A stretch of DNA of 29,570 bases, taken from the IMG/VR virus record IMGVR_UViG_3300049483_000156, positions 1-29,570 of that record, one strand, 5' to 3'. Of this stretch, positions 6,291 to 15,600 are shown piece by piece. The notes beneath the pieces were generated by a model. The model was given only the letters and a program-made list of their open reading frames with translations, had not been told where the DNA came from and ran no database searches. A program made the position numbers and the translations under genes. The DNA is from a virus. Each line of letters begins with the position of its first letter. Position 1 is the stretch's first letter.

Positions 6291-7352
6291 ATGCCGATCG
6301 AGGGAAGCATTACGCCGTCGGGCGCCGTGCCCGTGGCCAAGACGCCGCAGGTGTACAAGATCTCCGAGAGCAGCGCCCCGCCCATCCGGGAGGAGACCCC
6401 TCCTGACCGGGGGGACCAGAAGCCCGTCCTCACGCCGGACGCCAAGGCTGCTGCCGCTGTTGCGGAGACCGCGAAGCCGGCCGAGCCTGCGAAGGCTGCG
6501 GAACCCGCCAAGCCGGAAGGGGAGCCCGCGAAACCCGAGGAGCCCAAGGAGTTGGAGTCCTGGCGGGTGGCGGCTCTCGTCCAGAAGGACAAGGCCATCC
6601 GGGAGCGGGCCGAGGCGGCGAAGAAGATGGAGGCTGCGCTCGCCGAGCGGGAGGCGAAGCTCAAGGAGCAGGAGGAGATCCGGTCGAACAAGGACAAGGC
6701 CTTCCGGGCCAACCCGCTCCTGGCGCTCAAGGAGCTTGGTTGGGACTACAACAACCTCTCCGAGTTCGTGGCCAAAGGTGGGTTCACCCCCGAGCAGCTT
6801 CAGGCCCTGGAGCTTCAGGGCATCAAGGAGCAGGTGAAGACCACGCAGGAGATGCTGGTCGCCCAGCGGCAGGCGCTGGAGGAGCAGCGGGCGGCGGACC
6901 TGAAGGCGATGGAGGAGCGGGAGGTGGCGTCGCGCACGGCCGAGGAGCAGCGAGCCGTGCAGGACTTCCAGAACGACATCAAGCAGGTGATCGAGGCCAG
7001 CCCGGAGGAGTTCGAGCTTCTGAACCAGGCCAGGGACGCCAGCGTGCGTGCGATCTTCTCGCGCATCGAGAAGCACTACGAGACGACCGGGAAGCAGCTT
7101 TCGGTGAAGGACGCCGCCGCTGCCGAGGAGAAGCTGATCTTCGAGCAGCTTCAGAAGATCGTGGCGGGCTCCAAGAAGTTCGCGGCGGCTGCGCCGGCCC
7201 CAGGGCAGCGCCGCGCGCCGTCACCTACCCTGTCCAACAAGGGGACCGTGGTCCCGGCCGCGACCGAGGGGCAGGGGCGAGAGACCGAGGCCGAGCGCCG
7301 TCGGCGGGTGGCGAACGAGATCATCGCTATCCGGGAGAAGCTGCGCGGATGA
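6291..7352 (+). CDS. Head scaffolding protein
   Basis: The product is 353 residues. It has an A-P-K-E-rich low-complexity stretch (about 52-90, repeats of the form AKPAEPAK), long charged coiled-coil helices (about 90-140 and 180-240), a Q/E-rich centre, and a basic C-terminal helix with RRRRVANEIIAIREKLRG. This composition and the place between portal and major capsid genes are typical of scaffolding proteins, which guide capsid assembly and then leave or are degraded. The basic C-terminal helix is where scaffolds commonly bind the capsid protein. AGGAGGAG precedes ATG 6291, a strong ribosome site. The next gene begins within its stop codon. I see no protease domain fused to it. Confidence 0.85.
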   Translation: MPIEGSITPSGAVPVAKTPQVYKISESSAPPIREETPPDRGDQKPVLTPDAKAAAAVAETAKPAEPAKAAEPAKPEGEPAKPEEPKELESWRVAALVQKDKAIRERAEAAKKMEAALAEREAKLKEQEEIRSNKDKAFRANPLLALKELGWDYNNLSEFVAKGGFTPEQLQALELQGIKEQVKTTQEMLVAQRQALEEQRAADLKAMEEREVASRTAEEQRAVQDFQNDIKQVIEASPEEFELLNQARDASVRAIFSRIEKHYETTGKQLSVKDAAAAEEKLIFEQLQKIVAGSKKFAAAAPAPGQRRAPSPTLSNKGTVVPAATEGQGRETEAERRRRVANEIIAIREKLRG

Positions 7353-7681
7353 CCATCTCCAACGTCATCAAGGGCGCCATCGGGAAGTACCTGCCGAAGC
7401 GGCGCAAGGCCCCCACGCCCGACGAGGTGGGGGAGAAGTACGGACACCTGCCGCAGGACCACAAGCGGCGGGCCCTGTGCAAGGAGGCGTTTGAGGCGGG
7501 GCTGGAGTTGATCGCCAAGGACGAGGTGTTCGCGCGGCTCATGGCGGCTGGCTTGAACGAGTGGTGGAAGCAGTTGGGTCCGCTGACCCGGGACGAGCGG
7601 CGCGCTACCTACATGCGCGTACAGGAGTTCGCCAAGGCCTACTTGACACGCAACGGAGATCCGGCAGAATCGCGGAAGTAG
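7349..7681 (+). CDS. Small head-region protein, unknown
   Basis: The product is 110 residues, basic and helical, with a K/R-rich N-terminal quarter (KYLPKRRKAPTPDEV) and a folded-looking part with LNEWWKQLGPLTRDERRATY and FAKAYLTRNG. No family is recognised. It begins at ATG 7349 overlapping the scaffold stop as ATGA, so it is probably translated by coupling after the scaffold. The place between scaffold and major capsid genes suggests an assembly cofactor, but this is not shown by sequence. Confidence 0.7.
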   Translation: MTISNVIKGAIGKYLPKRRKAPTPDEVGEKYGHLPQDHKRRALCKEAFEAGLELIAKDEVFARLMAAGLNEWWKQLGPLTRDERRATYMRVQEFAKAYLTRNGDPAESRK

Positions 7682-7802
7682 TGCCCGAAGTAAGCGATGC
7701 GACGCGCGTGAAGTGACCCGCGCACGGCAGTGATCGTTAGATTGACATCACGATCCACCGTGCCCCGACCTCGGGGCGTCGCACCTACTTCGGAGATTCA
7801 CG
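7682..7802 (+). promoter_or_regulatory. Leader of the major capsid gene with small hairpin
   Basis: This 121-base gap is one of the longest in the cluster. It contains GCCCCGA (7762-7768) and its reverse complement TCGGGGC (7771-7777), which can form a 6-bp hairpin with a 4-base loop. TTGACA occurs at 7742-7747, a perfect -35 hexamer by itself, but I find no -10 hexamer 16-18 bases downstream. GGAG at 7792-7795 is the capsid ribosome site. The gap may carry a phage late promoter or an mRNA processing site giving extra capsid message; neither is proved. Confidence 0.35.
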
Positions 7803-9098
7803 ATGGCGCTTACCGCATACGGCTCATTCCAAGACGCACTCGACTCAGGCGCGTCAAAGTTCTCGGTCCTTCAGCCGATCCTGAAGGAGTACTACGGACC
7901 GCAGCAGATCAAGAACCTCGTCTACAAGCGCAACAAGTGGCTGGCGATGGTGCACAAGGAGGAGGACTGGTCCGGCCTCGTGGTGCCCATCCCGGTCATC
8001 TACGGCAACCCGCAGGGCGGCAGCGCCACCTTCTCGAACCTCGTGTCCAGCGGCTCCGGCACCAACCAGGTGACCGGTTCGTCTGCCATCCGGTTCGTGA
8101 TGCAGTGGACCCAGGACTACGCCCTGGCGGTGATCTCGAACCTCGTCAACCTGGCCTCGCGCAACGACGCGGGCGCCTTCCTCAAGGCCGTCCAGAACGA
8201 ACTCAACGGCGCGCTGCGCACCGCTGAGAACCGGCTGGCGGGCGGGATGTTCCGCTCGAACACCGGCACCATCGGCGCTTCGGCGGCGGCGGTTTCGACC
8301 GGCGTCATCACCCTCTCCGACCCGATGTCCGTCACCCAGTTCGAGGTCGGGCAGAAGCTGGAGGCTTCCAACACCGACGGCGGCGCTGGGCTCGGTGGTC
8401 CGGACTTCGGCTACGTCATCGCCGTGAACCGCTCCACCTCCAAGATCACCGTGTCCACCACTCCCGGTGGCGCGGCGGGCAACCCGACCGGCTGGACCGG
8501 CGGCGCCGCGTGGTTCTACCGCGTGGCTGGCGACCGGAACCTGAAGCTCTACGGCCTGGCCGACTGGCTGCCGCAGACCGACCCGACCGGCGGCGAGTCG
8601 TTCAACGGCGTGGACCGCTCCAAGGACCGCACCCGTCTCGCCGGCATCTACTGGGACGGCTCGGGTCAGACCATCGAGGAGGCGTTCATCGACGCCGCCG
8701 CCCTGGTCGCCCGCGAGGACGGCAACCCGGAGCTTGCCCTCACCAACCACACCTCGTACGCGGCGCTGGAGAAGGCGCTGGGCTCGAAGGTGAACTACGT
8801 GAACTACGAGCACGCGGAGGCTCAGGTCGGCTTCCAGGGCATCCGGGTTCACGGCGCGGACTCCGAGATCAACCTGTTCGCGGACCGCAACTGCCCCGGC
8901 AAGACCTCGTACCTCATCGACCCCGACAGCTTCACCCTCGGCTCGATGAAGCCCTGCCCGCACATCCTCACCGAGCTTGACGGGCTCACCGAGCTTCGTG
9001 ACCCGAACGCGGACGCCATGCAGATCCGCATCGGGTCGTACGCCATCCTGGCGTGCAACGCCCCCGGCAAGAACGCCGTCCTGAAGCTCCAGGCGTAA
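7803..9098 (+). CDS. Major capsid protein
   Basis: The 431-residue product has the hallmarks of an HK97-fold podovirus capsid protein. The N-terminal arm (GPQQIKNLVYKRNKWLAMV, 32-50) leads into VVPIPVIYGNPQGGSATFSN, a pattern I associate with podophage capsid proteins. Residues about 105-150 (AVISNLVNLASRNDAGAFLK and following) resemble the long spine helix, and the C-terminal part is a mixed domain ending in IRIGSYAILACNAPGKNAVLKL, a typical last strand. The gene has its own leader and is followed by a strong hairpin, fitting a highly expressed monocistronic message. ATG 7803 has GGAG 7 bases upstream. There is no extended N-terminal pro-domain, so a separate scaffold is expected, and one is present upstream. 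Confidence 0.92.
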   Translation: MALTAYGSFQDALDSGASKFSVLQPILKEYYGPQQIKNLVYKRNKWLAMVHKEEDWSGLVVPIPVIYGNPQGGSATFSNLVSSGSGTNQVTGSSAIRFVMQWTQDYALAVISNLVNLASRNDAGAFLKAVQNELNGALRTAENRLAGGMFRSNTGTIGASAAAVSTGVITLSDPMSVTQFEVGQKLEASNTDGGAGLGGPDFGYVIAVNRSTSKITVSTTPGGAAGNPTGWTGGAAWFYRVAGDRNLKLYGLADWLPQTDPTGGESFNGVDRSKDRTRLAGIYWDGSGQTIEEAFIDAAALVAREDGNPELALTNHTSYAALEKALGSKVNYVNYEHAEAQVGFQGIRVHGADSEINLFADRNCPGKTSYLIDPDSFTLGSMKPCPHILTELDGLTELRDPNADAMQIRIGSYAILACNAPGKNAVLKLQA

Positions 9099-9108
9099 CG
9101 TGGTGTAA

Positions 9109-9140
9109 CCCCAGGGCCGCCAATGGTGGCGGCCTTGGGG
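9109..9140 (+). terminator. Strong hairpin after the major capsid gene
   Basis: CCCCAGGGCCGCC (9109-9121) pairs with GGCGGCCTTGGGG (9128-9140) over 13 positions with a single G-U pair; the loop is AATGGT. It starts 10 bases after the capsid stop. No T-tract follows, so it may be an attenuating or 3'-stabilising structure rather than a full terminator. Partial termination here would raise capsid message over downstream genes. Confidence 0.65.
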
Positions 9141-9178
9141 ACACTCCGCAATATCTGCATTGAAAGGGAGAGCACCAC

Positions 9179-9610
9179 ATGTCGAGCAAGTGGATGGCCA
9201 ACCGAGTCTACTCGGCTGAGAAGGACCGCAAGATCATCACGATGCGCCTCACTGGTACGGGCGCCAGCACCGCGACGCTGGACACCGCCAACTCCAAGGG
9301 GGTTGCGGCGATCACCCGCAACTCCGTCGGCAACTACGACATCCAGTTCGGCAACTCCATCAACGGGGTGATCGTTCCGGACCCGTTCGTGAAGGTGCTG
9401 GACGTGAACGTCACGCTGTTCCTGGTGGCGACCTACGGGCCTGCGACCTCCGTCACCCAGGCCTACGTCGTCAACGGCAGCAACGCGGTAAACAGCACTG
9501 GCGTCGTCCGGATCATCTTCGTCGCTGCGAACGGCACCAACGCGGTGGACATCGCCAACACCGACATCGTCACCGTGACGTTCACGATGGGCGACTCGAC
9601 GGCGCCGTAA
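9179..9610 (+). CDS. Candidate capsid decoration or head protein
   Basis: The product is 143 residues and almost entirely beta-strand and turn, rich in T, V, N and A (for example KIITMRLTGTGASTATL and DVNVTLFLVATYGP). There is no signal or membrane segment. It directly follows the capsid gene and hairpin and has a good ribosome site (AAGGGAGAG). Small beta-rich proteins in this position are often capsid cement proteins that stabilise the expanded shell. I recognise no diagnostic motif, so a tail or connector protein is also possible. Confidence 0.7.
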   Translation: MSSKWMANRVYSAEKDRKIITMRLTGTGASTATLDTANSKGVAAITRNSVGNYDIQFGNSINGVIVPDPFVKVLDVNVTLFLVATYGPATSVTQAYVVNGSNAVNSTGVVRIIFVAANGTNAVDIANTDIVTVTFTMGDSTAP

Positions 9611-9619
9611 GGTGAACCC

Positions 9620-9865
9620 ATGACGGACTTCACCAAGATGCTCGCCAAGCAGAAGGGCGAGCCGAAGAAGAAGATGGCCGAGGGCGGGGAAGTGGAGAGT
9701 GCGTCCGAGGTGGGCGCCGAACTGAAGCTCGCCGCGTACGAGGTCATGGACGCGATGGGCACCGGGTTCGGTGGGGACGGCGACAGGGCGGAGAAGGTGG
9801 CGAAGGCCCTGAAGGCGTTCTTCCTCATCGTGGACGCGGAGCCTCACAAGGAAGGCGGGGAGTAG
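9620..9865 (+). CDS. Small virion-region protein with AEGG motif
   Basis: The product is 81 residues. A lysine-rich N-terminus is followed by MAEGGEV (19-25), a motif that returns several times in the two large proteins encoded at 15772 and 17613. The second half reads as two helices (GAELKLAAYEVMDAMG and KVAKALKAFFLIVDAEPHK). The shared motif suggests this protein belongs with the internal virion proteins or contacts the same partner. It lies 9 bases after the preceding gene. No known family is recognised. Confidence 0.7.
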   Translation: MTDFTKMLAKQKGEPKKKMAEGGEVESASEVGAELKLAAYEVMDAMGTGFGGDGDRAEKVAKALKAFFLIVDAEPHKEGGE

Positions 9866-9879
9866 TCTCCGTGCAGACA

Positions 9880-9919
9880 ACGGGCGGGGCTGGGCGGTGC
9901 AAGCGCCTGGCCCCGCCGT
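9880..9919 (+). terminator. Terminator-like hairpin
   Basis: Bases 9880-9896 pair with 9904-9919: four pairs (ACGG with CCGT), one bulged G, six pairs (CGGGGC with GCCCCG), two G-U pairs and four more GC pairs, with a 7-base loop. TTTCATT follows at the 3' end. This is the closest thing to a Rho-independent terminator in the window, and it sits in the 68-base gap between two virion genes. The T-tract is short, so read-through is likely. Confidence 0.5.
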
Positions 9920-9933
9920 TTCATTGGTGATCC

Positions 9934-10956
9934 ATGGCCTACGAGCGCACGTGGCAGCCGGCGAAGTTTGGGCCCTGGACCCCGGCCTCCTATCAGGAGG
10001 AGACCCAGAAGATGCTCTGGCTGATGAGCGCCTTCCTGATGGGGAAGACCGGGTACGGCACGCCCACGGCCGGCAGCAAGTGGACCTGCATGGGCTCCTC
10101 GGCGGGTGGGGCCGGCGCCATGGACGGGGTGGACCGCCTGGGCGCGTCCTACGGCGCCGTGGCGTTCACCCTGGTGGCCAGCAACGGCAGCGACCACGGG
10201 TGGATCGTGCTGCGCAGCCCCACCGCTTGGGGCGGGACGTACATCTACCTGCTGCTGTCGGCCAACATGGCCGGGGGTGGCACGGGGTCCTGCACGATCA
10301 TCATCAGCACGGCGGCGTTCACGGGAGGCAGCAACACCACCGACCCGACCACGACCGGAGCCAGTTTCGGGACCAGCACCGCCTCGGCTGCCGTCGAGCC
10401 CAGCGCCACGGACTACGTGAACCCACGGCGGGCCTACTTCAACCTGACAACGGACGGCTCGTTCTGGTTCGCCATGAGCCGCGCCGGCGCGGCGGAGTCC
10501 TTCCTGGCAGTGATCAACCCCACGCTGTGCAAGGCGCAGGACTCCGTGCCGGTGTGGGCAGTGCAGATGGGCGTCACCAACGCCCCCAACTCCGTCCAGT
10601 ATCCTCTTTGCACACTCGCCGGTACCTTCAAGTCTACCAAGAACTATGCTGGTGCCTCCGGTTACCAGCAGGTCCTGCTGGCCGCCCTGCCGTTCGCACG
10701 GCTGGACATGGTGGACACCAGCGCCCCCGACTTCCCGACGTGGGTGCTGGTGGTGGACTCGACGACCAGCGTGAACGTGTCCAGCACGACGAGCTGGCAC
10801 GCTCGTGGCCGACTCCCGGACATGGGTCTGCTTTCGTCGGCTGCGAACGGCTCCACGCCCATCGTCTTCGGAAATACCTTCAAGGATCTGAACGGGAACG
10901 TGGAGTTCGTGTCGGCGGGGCAGATGATCCTTCCCTTCAACGAGGCGCTGGTCTAG
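9934..10956 (+). CDS. Virion structural protein, unknown
   Basis: The product is 340 residues with no signal peptide. After a short helical N-terminus containing W-P-A-K-F-G-P-W and SYQEETQKMLWLMSAFL, it becomes Gly/Ser/Thr/Ala-rich and beta-strand-like (GGTYIYLLLSANMAGGGTGS, TSVNVSSTTSW), like many virion surface proteins. It lies between the decoration candidate and the adaptor, so it could be a head fibre or connector accessory. The ribosome site before ATG 9934 is weak (GGTG). I do not recognise a named family. Confidence 0.75.
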   Translation: MAYERTWQPAKFGPWTPASYQEETQKMLWLMSAFLMGKTGYGTPTAGSKWTCMGSSAGGAGAMDGVDRLGASYGAVAFTLVASNGSDHGWIVLRSPTAWGGTYIYLLLSANMAGGGTGSCTIIISTAAFTGGSNTTDPTTTGASFGTSTASAAVEPSATDYVNPRRAYFNLTTDGSFWFAMSRAGAAESFLAVINPTLCKAQDSVPVWAVQMGVTNAPNSVQYPLCTLAGTFKSTKNYAGASGYQQVLLAALPFARLDMVDTSAPDFPTWVLVVDSTTSVNVSSTTSWHARGRLPDMGLLSSAANGSTPIVFGNTFKDLNGNVEFVSAGQMILPFNEALV

Positions 10957-10987
10957 GACTGTGGCGGACTACGCACGAGAGGGGTTC

Positions 10988-11380
10988 ATGGTGCCCACGG
11001 CGATGACCCTTCAGACCGATCCGCCTACCATCCCCCTGTTGGTTTTGGGGCGCATTGGCGGCATCGGGTTTCAGTACACAGGCGGGATCATTACCGTAGT
11101 GGCCACCTACCCGAAGGTCACGCTCAACTTCGATCGCCCCATGGTTTACAACGGGGACTACGTGGACAACGTCAACGGGAACCCGTTCAGCATCGCCGCG
11201 CCGGCGTTGGCTGTCGATACTCGATCCATCGATGTCCCAATCGCGGTGCACTCTGTGCCGTCGGCAGTGACGGGGGCGGAGGTCGCGGAGTACAATCGGT
11301 CTACCGCGCCTGTTGGCGGTGAGGTTGTCAACATGAGCGTACCAGATGCGCCGACGGGCGGAGAGGCGGTGAGCGCGTAA
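10988..11380 (+). CDS. Small protein with C-terminal 14-residue repeats
   Basis: The product is 130 residues from ATG 10988, chosen because GAGAGG (10977-10982) is 5 bases upstream. GTG 10961 is an in-frame alternative that adds 9 residues and has a poorer site. The N-terminal part has hydrophobic strands (TIPLLVLGRIGGIGFQYTGG, IITVVATYPKVTLNF). The C-terminal third is about 3.5 copies of a 14-residue unit, with GAEV, GGEV and GGEA starting successive units and SVP-x-A or AP near their ends. The stop overlaps the adaptor start by one base (TAATG). It may be a connector or completion protein, but this is inferred from position. Confidence 0.7.
   Translation: MVPTAMTLQTDPPTIPLLVLGRIGGIGFQYTGGIITVVATYPKVTLNFDRPMVYNGDYVDNVNGNPFSIAAPALAVDTRSIDVPIAVHSVPSAVTGAEVAEYNRSTAPVGGEVVNMSVPDAPTGGEAVSA
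11231..11377 (+). repeat. 42-base degenerate tandem repeat (14-residue protein repeat)
   Basis: Units lie at 11231-11272, 11273-11314, 11315-11356 and a partial unit at 11357-11377. The register is exact in protein (DVPIAVHSVPSAVT, GAEVAEYNRSTAPV, GGEVVNMSVPDAPT, GGEAVSA), while the DNA has diverged strongly with varied codons. Conservation is therefore at the protein level rather than from recent DNA duplication. Confidence 0.6.
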
Positions 11381-12393
11381 TGTCCAACAAGGTGCTGTGG
11401 CCGGCGAGCAGCGACCCCACGGTCACGAGTTACGTTCTCCAGTCCTCGCCGGACAACGTGACGTGGTCTCCGCTTACCACGATCGCAAACAACATCTCGA
11501 ACCCGGCGCTGTACGACACCGTCTTGGCCCGGTTCTTCTACGTGGACGCTGGTGGGATCACCACTACGTGGTACCGCCTTGCGTCGGTGAACGGGGTGGG
11601 GCAGTCCCTCTGGTCGGCGCCGTTCGAGGCCGCGCAGAGCTTGCCGTCCGTGGTTGGGTACGGCGGGGCGACGACTTTGGCGGGGATTCGTCTCAACGCG
11701 CAGCGGGAAGCGGACATGGAGGCGGATCCCCACGTGTCCACGGACGAGTGGAACGCGTGGATCAACGCGTCCAGGTTTGAGTTGTACGACCTGCTGATCA
11801 CTCGCTTCGGGGAGGACTACTACACGGCCAGGGCCCAGATGACGACGGATGGCAACGACTACCTGCCGCTGCCTGACGGCAGCCTCTACGGAGGTGCTCC
11901 GCCGTTCTACAAGAGCACCCTGGTCGAAGCCCTTACTGGCGCGGGGGTGATGACCCCAGTCACCCTGTTGCAGTTCAACCTGCGGGAGAAGAACCGGTAC
12001 AACTTCCCCTTGTACGCCACCACGGCTGGCTTCATGCTGCCCCGGTATCGATTCGTCGGGGACCGGATCATCTTCACTCCGAAGCCTGCCACGGGTATCG
12101 TGGTGCAGGTGTGGTATGCGCCGAAGCTGGCCCCGCTGGTGAACGATACGGACGGGGCTGAGGACTGGTCGGGTTGGCTGGAGTACGCGGTCGTCGATGC
12201 GGCCATCAAGGCGCTGGGGAAGCAGGAGCGAGATGCCTCGCTACTCATGTCGCGGAAGAAGGACCTAAAGGATCGCATCGAGCTGGCGGCGCAGAACCGG
12301 AACCCCGGGGAGCCGAACACGGTGAGTGAAACGAACACGGACTCTCTCTTCGGCGTGCCCGGCATGACTGGGCTCTACAACTGGATGGCGTGA
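11380..12393 (+). CDS. Head-tail adaptor protein with N-terminal Fn3-like domain
   Basis: The product is 337 residues in two parts. Residues 1 to about 88 read as a fibronectin type III-like sandwich: PTVTSYVLQSSPDNVTWSPL, FFYVDAGGITTTWYRLASVN and SLWSAPFEA give the strand pattern and conserved Trp/Tyr. From about residue 97, TLAGIRLNAQREADMEADPH and EWNAWINASRFELYDLLITR match the helical start of podophage head-tail adaptors. YRFVGDRIIFTPKP is a beta element, and helices ending in QERDASLLMSRKKDLKDRI and the AAQNRNPGEP tail close the domain. The adaptor ring attaches to the portal and receives the tail nozzle, which is encoded nearby. The added Fn3-like domain would sit outside the ring. It starts at ATG 11380, coupled to the upstream gene. 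Confidence 0.8.
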   Translation: MSNKVLWPASSDPTVTSYVLQSSPDNVTWSPLTTIANNISNPALYDTVLARFFYVDAGGITTTWYRLASVNGVGQSLWSAPFEAAQSLPSVVGYGGATTLAGIRLNAQREADMEADPHVSTDEWNAWINASRFELYDLLITRFGEDYYTARAQMTTDGNDYLPLPDGSLYGGAPPFYKSTLVEALTGAGVMTPVTLLQFNLREKNRYNFPLYATTAGFMLPRYRFVGDRIIFTPKPATGIVVQVWYAPKLAPLVNDTDGAEDWSGWLEYAVVDAAIKALGKQERDASLLMSRKKDLKDRIELAAQNRNPGEPNTVSETNTDSLFGVPGMTGLYNWMA

Positions 12394-12608
12394 TGGCGTA
12401 CAAGCGCCTGCCAGGAGTTCGTTCCGGGGAAGAGGTGGCGGATCGCAATCTCGATTCCCAGCGAAGCGTGTTGGATCCTGCCCTCAAGAAGTTGGCTCGA
12501 CTCACTGCGCGGACGACGGTAACTGGAGCCAAGGGTGGGAACGCGGCGCTGGCTTCACTCATCTCGGCGCTTGTTTCGGCTGGGGTCATCACGGACAAGA
12601 CCACCTGA
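12393..12608 (+). CDS. Small protein between adaptor and nozzle genes
   Basis: The product is 71 residues from ATG 12393, which overlaps the adaptor stop as TGATG; a GTG one codon earlier is less likely. The N-terminal half is charged, and the C-terminal half is a small-residue helix (NAALASLISALVSAGVITDK), amphipathic rather than clearly transmembrane. No family is recognised. Such small proteins between adaptor and nozzle genes are common in podophages and may be tail accessory proteins. Confidence 0.65.
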   Translation: MAYKRLPGVRSGEEVADRNLDSQRSVLDPALKKLARLTARTTVTGAKGGNAALASLISALVSAGVITDKTT

Positions 12609-12609
12609 C

Positions 12610-15600
12610 ATGCCCCTTCAGCGACAGAATGTCCCTGCGCCCTTCGCGGTAGGTCCGCAGGACAAGGTGGACCCAAAGCAGTTGGATCTGAAGGCCGTGC
12701 AGCTTGTGGAGAACGGCCGATACATCAAGGAGGGAAAGATCCAAAAGAAGCTCGGTTCGACGCTGGTCGGGGCTCCGCCGTTTTCGTCGCCGAAGTGCGT
12801 GACCTCGCTGGGCGATCAGCTGCTTGTTCGAGACGCCGCAGGATTGAAGAGCCTTGGTACTGGATCGTACGCTCCAGGGTCGTCTCTCCAGCCATGGTTG
12901 GACAAGGGGTGGATGCCGCCGTTGTCGGTGAAACGATCCGACGTGCGCAGAGGGCCTGGGACCGTATCGAAAGTGGCTGTGGCGGTAAACGCCGCGCTTG
13001 GTCTGGAGATCTACGTCTTCGACCAGCAGACCGCCGCTAGCAATGCGCTGGTGTCTCCGCCGATCACCAAGACGTATATCGTGCGGGACACCGCTACGGG
13101 ACAGATTCTCGGAAGCGGAACGCCTCCGAATACGGGCGGGGTGACACGGGTGTTCGCGGTTACCAAAGGGTTCTTGATCCTTGATCAGAACTACGCCGCG
13201 CTTGTGGACTACGCTACTCTCACGGTGGGTGTCAGCGTATCGCTGCTTGGGCAGGCTGGCGGTGACGCCTGCCAACTTGCAGCCGTTCCGGGGCAGCCGG
13301 ACGTGGTGTTGGTGGCTTCCATCACAGCAGGTACCCCGAACTTCGCCCTGGCGAAGGTGTCGGTCGATGCCACTACCGGATCGATCACGATGGGCACTCC
13401 GGTTACGATCACTCCATTTGCGTTGGAGGAACTGTACGGGCTTGGGATGTTCGTGAATGTCGATGGCAGCGTGGTAATTGGGACGACGTCGTATAACATG
13501 GCCGGATCCCCCAAGTACATGCGCCTTCGCTTCACCGTGGTTGATCCGAACACATTGGGTACGTCCTACCTGGGCACGCTGGTCAAGGCAGACTTGTACG
13601 ACCCTGGTTATTCCGCTGGCCTGGCCAACGTGGCGGTCTATGGCTCCGTGCGAGGTGGAGTGCACGACGGGGTCGGGTACATCCTTTGGGAGCGTGATGC
13701 GGAGCCTGGGTCGCCGACGTACACGATCAATCAGGATTTCGGCTATTCGACGTGGGCCGTTCGGCTGACTTCGTACGCGTCCCCTGGCGCAGCTTTCAAG
13801 TTGGCTGGTGGCATCCGGCCGGTCAGCGCGGTGTGTACGGTAGCGGGAATTGGGTACTTCCTCGGCGTCAACGACCCGTCTCCGTACTTGTCCGCCAACA
13901 AACCGATCGCGCAGGGGCGCACATTTTTGTTCGACCTGGCTGGCAACGTGTTGGCCAGGGTCGGCAATGACGGCTCTGCGGCGATCGGCGCGGTGGCCAC
14001 GTCGCTCGGGGTCAACTTGACGGGTCCGTGCGCGACCGGGCAACTGTGCGCGTACGGTACCGTCTTGCACGCCGCTGTGGGCATCCAAGAAGACATCACC
14101 ATTGCGCGACTTGGGTTGGCGGTCTGCGACTTCGATCTGTCCGGGGACAGCCTGGTGAGGTCCGCTAGGGAACTTGGTGGCTCCGCCTTCTTTGCTGGCG
14201 GCGGCATGCTGTGGCAGTACGACTCTGCGAACGTCGTGGAGCAGGGCTTCTCCCTGTACCCAACCATCAAGACCGTCGCGTTTGGCAACGCTTACGCGGG
14301 GGGGCAATCGACCGGCAAGGTGTACCGGTACATGGCGGTTTACGCCTGGACGGACGCCGCGGGTGCGGTGCACCGGTCCGCCCCGACGGAGATCGTGGTA
14401 GCCAGCGCTGTGCCTGCGCCGACGGGGCCGTACACGGATTCAGTGGCCATGGTGTCCGTAACTTCGCTGTGGGCCACACGTAAGACTGACGTTAGGATCG
14501 AAATCTATCGCAACACTGAAGCGGACCCCGACAACTATCATTTTGCGTCGGAGACGCCCAATGACCCGACCAAGGACTACACGGCTTGCTGGGGCGGCGG
14601 CTTGGACGCGACGATTGCCAGCAACGCTCTCATCTACACGACGGGGGAGCAGAAGGCCTGGCCGGCGCCCGTTCCGAGAGCCCTGACGGTATTCAAGAAC
14701 CGACTGTGTGCGATCGACGCGGAGCTTCCGTCTCGGGTGTGGTACTCGAAACAAGTCTTCCCCGGGCAGGCCGTGGAGTTCTCGCCGTTCTTCTACAAGG
14801 ACATCGACCCCAGTTCGGACGGCCCCGTGACTGCGCTCGGCGTGCTGGACGACAAGTTGATCTTCTTCAAGCGGGACGTGTCGTTCTTCATGACGGGGGA
14901 CGGCCCAGCGCCCAGTGGGTTGGACGACGATTTCTCCACCCCAATTCTGATCAACACCAACACGGGGTGCGTCGCTCCGGAGAGCGTGGTGACGGCGGGT
15001 CCGGGTATCGTCTACCAGAGTGCCAAGGGGATCTTCATTCTGGATCGATCCCTTAGAGATCAGTACATCGGAGCATCGGTCGAGAACTACACCATGGACG
15101 ACGCCGGGGTGTACGAGGTGTCGGACGCGATCCTGATGCCTGGGGCCACGGAAGCCAGGTTCGCGGTGCCCTCCAAGAGCGTCGTGCTGACGTACAACTG
15201 GGTGTTCAACCGTTGGAGCGTGGCGACAGGCGTAACGCCGGTCAGCATCGCGCTGTGGAAGAACGAGCAGGTTCTTCTCACGAGTACCGGCAAGGTGTTG
15301 AAGGAGACGCCTGGCACGTTCACGGACGACGGGGCGCACGTTCCGCTCAAGATCACTCGTGGGTGGATGTCCTTCGCCGGGCTGTCTGGTTTTCAGCGGG
15401 TCTACAAGATGATCATACTTGGGGACTACTTGAGTTCCCACCAGTTGCGGGTCACCATCGCCGTGGACTACAACGAGGACCCGGTGCAGGTCGTGACGTT
15501 GTCTCCGGACGATGTGAATGCGCCAGGCTTGGTTGGCGGACTCGCCATGCCTCTCGGTGGCGGCGGGATCCCCGCCTATCAGTACCGGATCCACATGCTG

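Noticed and set aside
7742-7770. Promoter at TTGACA upstream of the capsid gene
   Set aside because: The -35 hexamer is perfect, but no -10-like hexamer is found at the proper distance; a single hexamer is expected by chance in this length of sequence.
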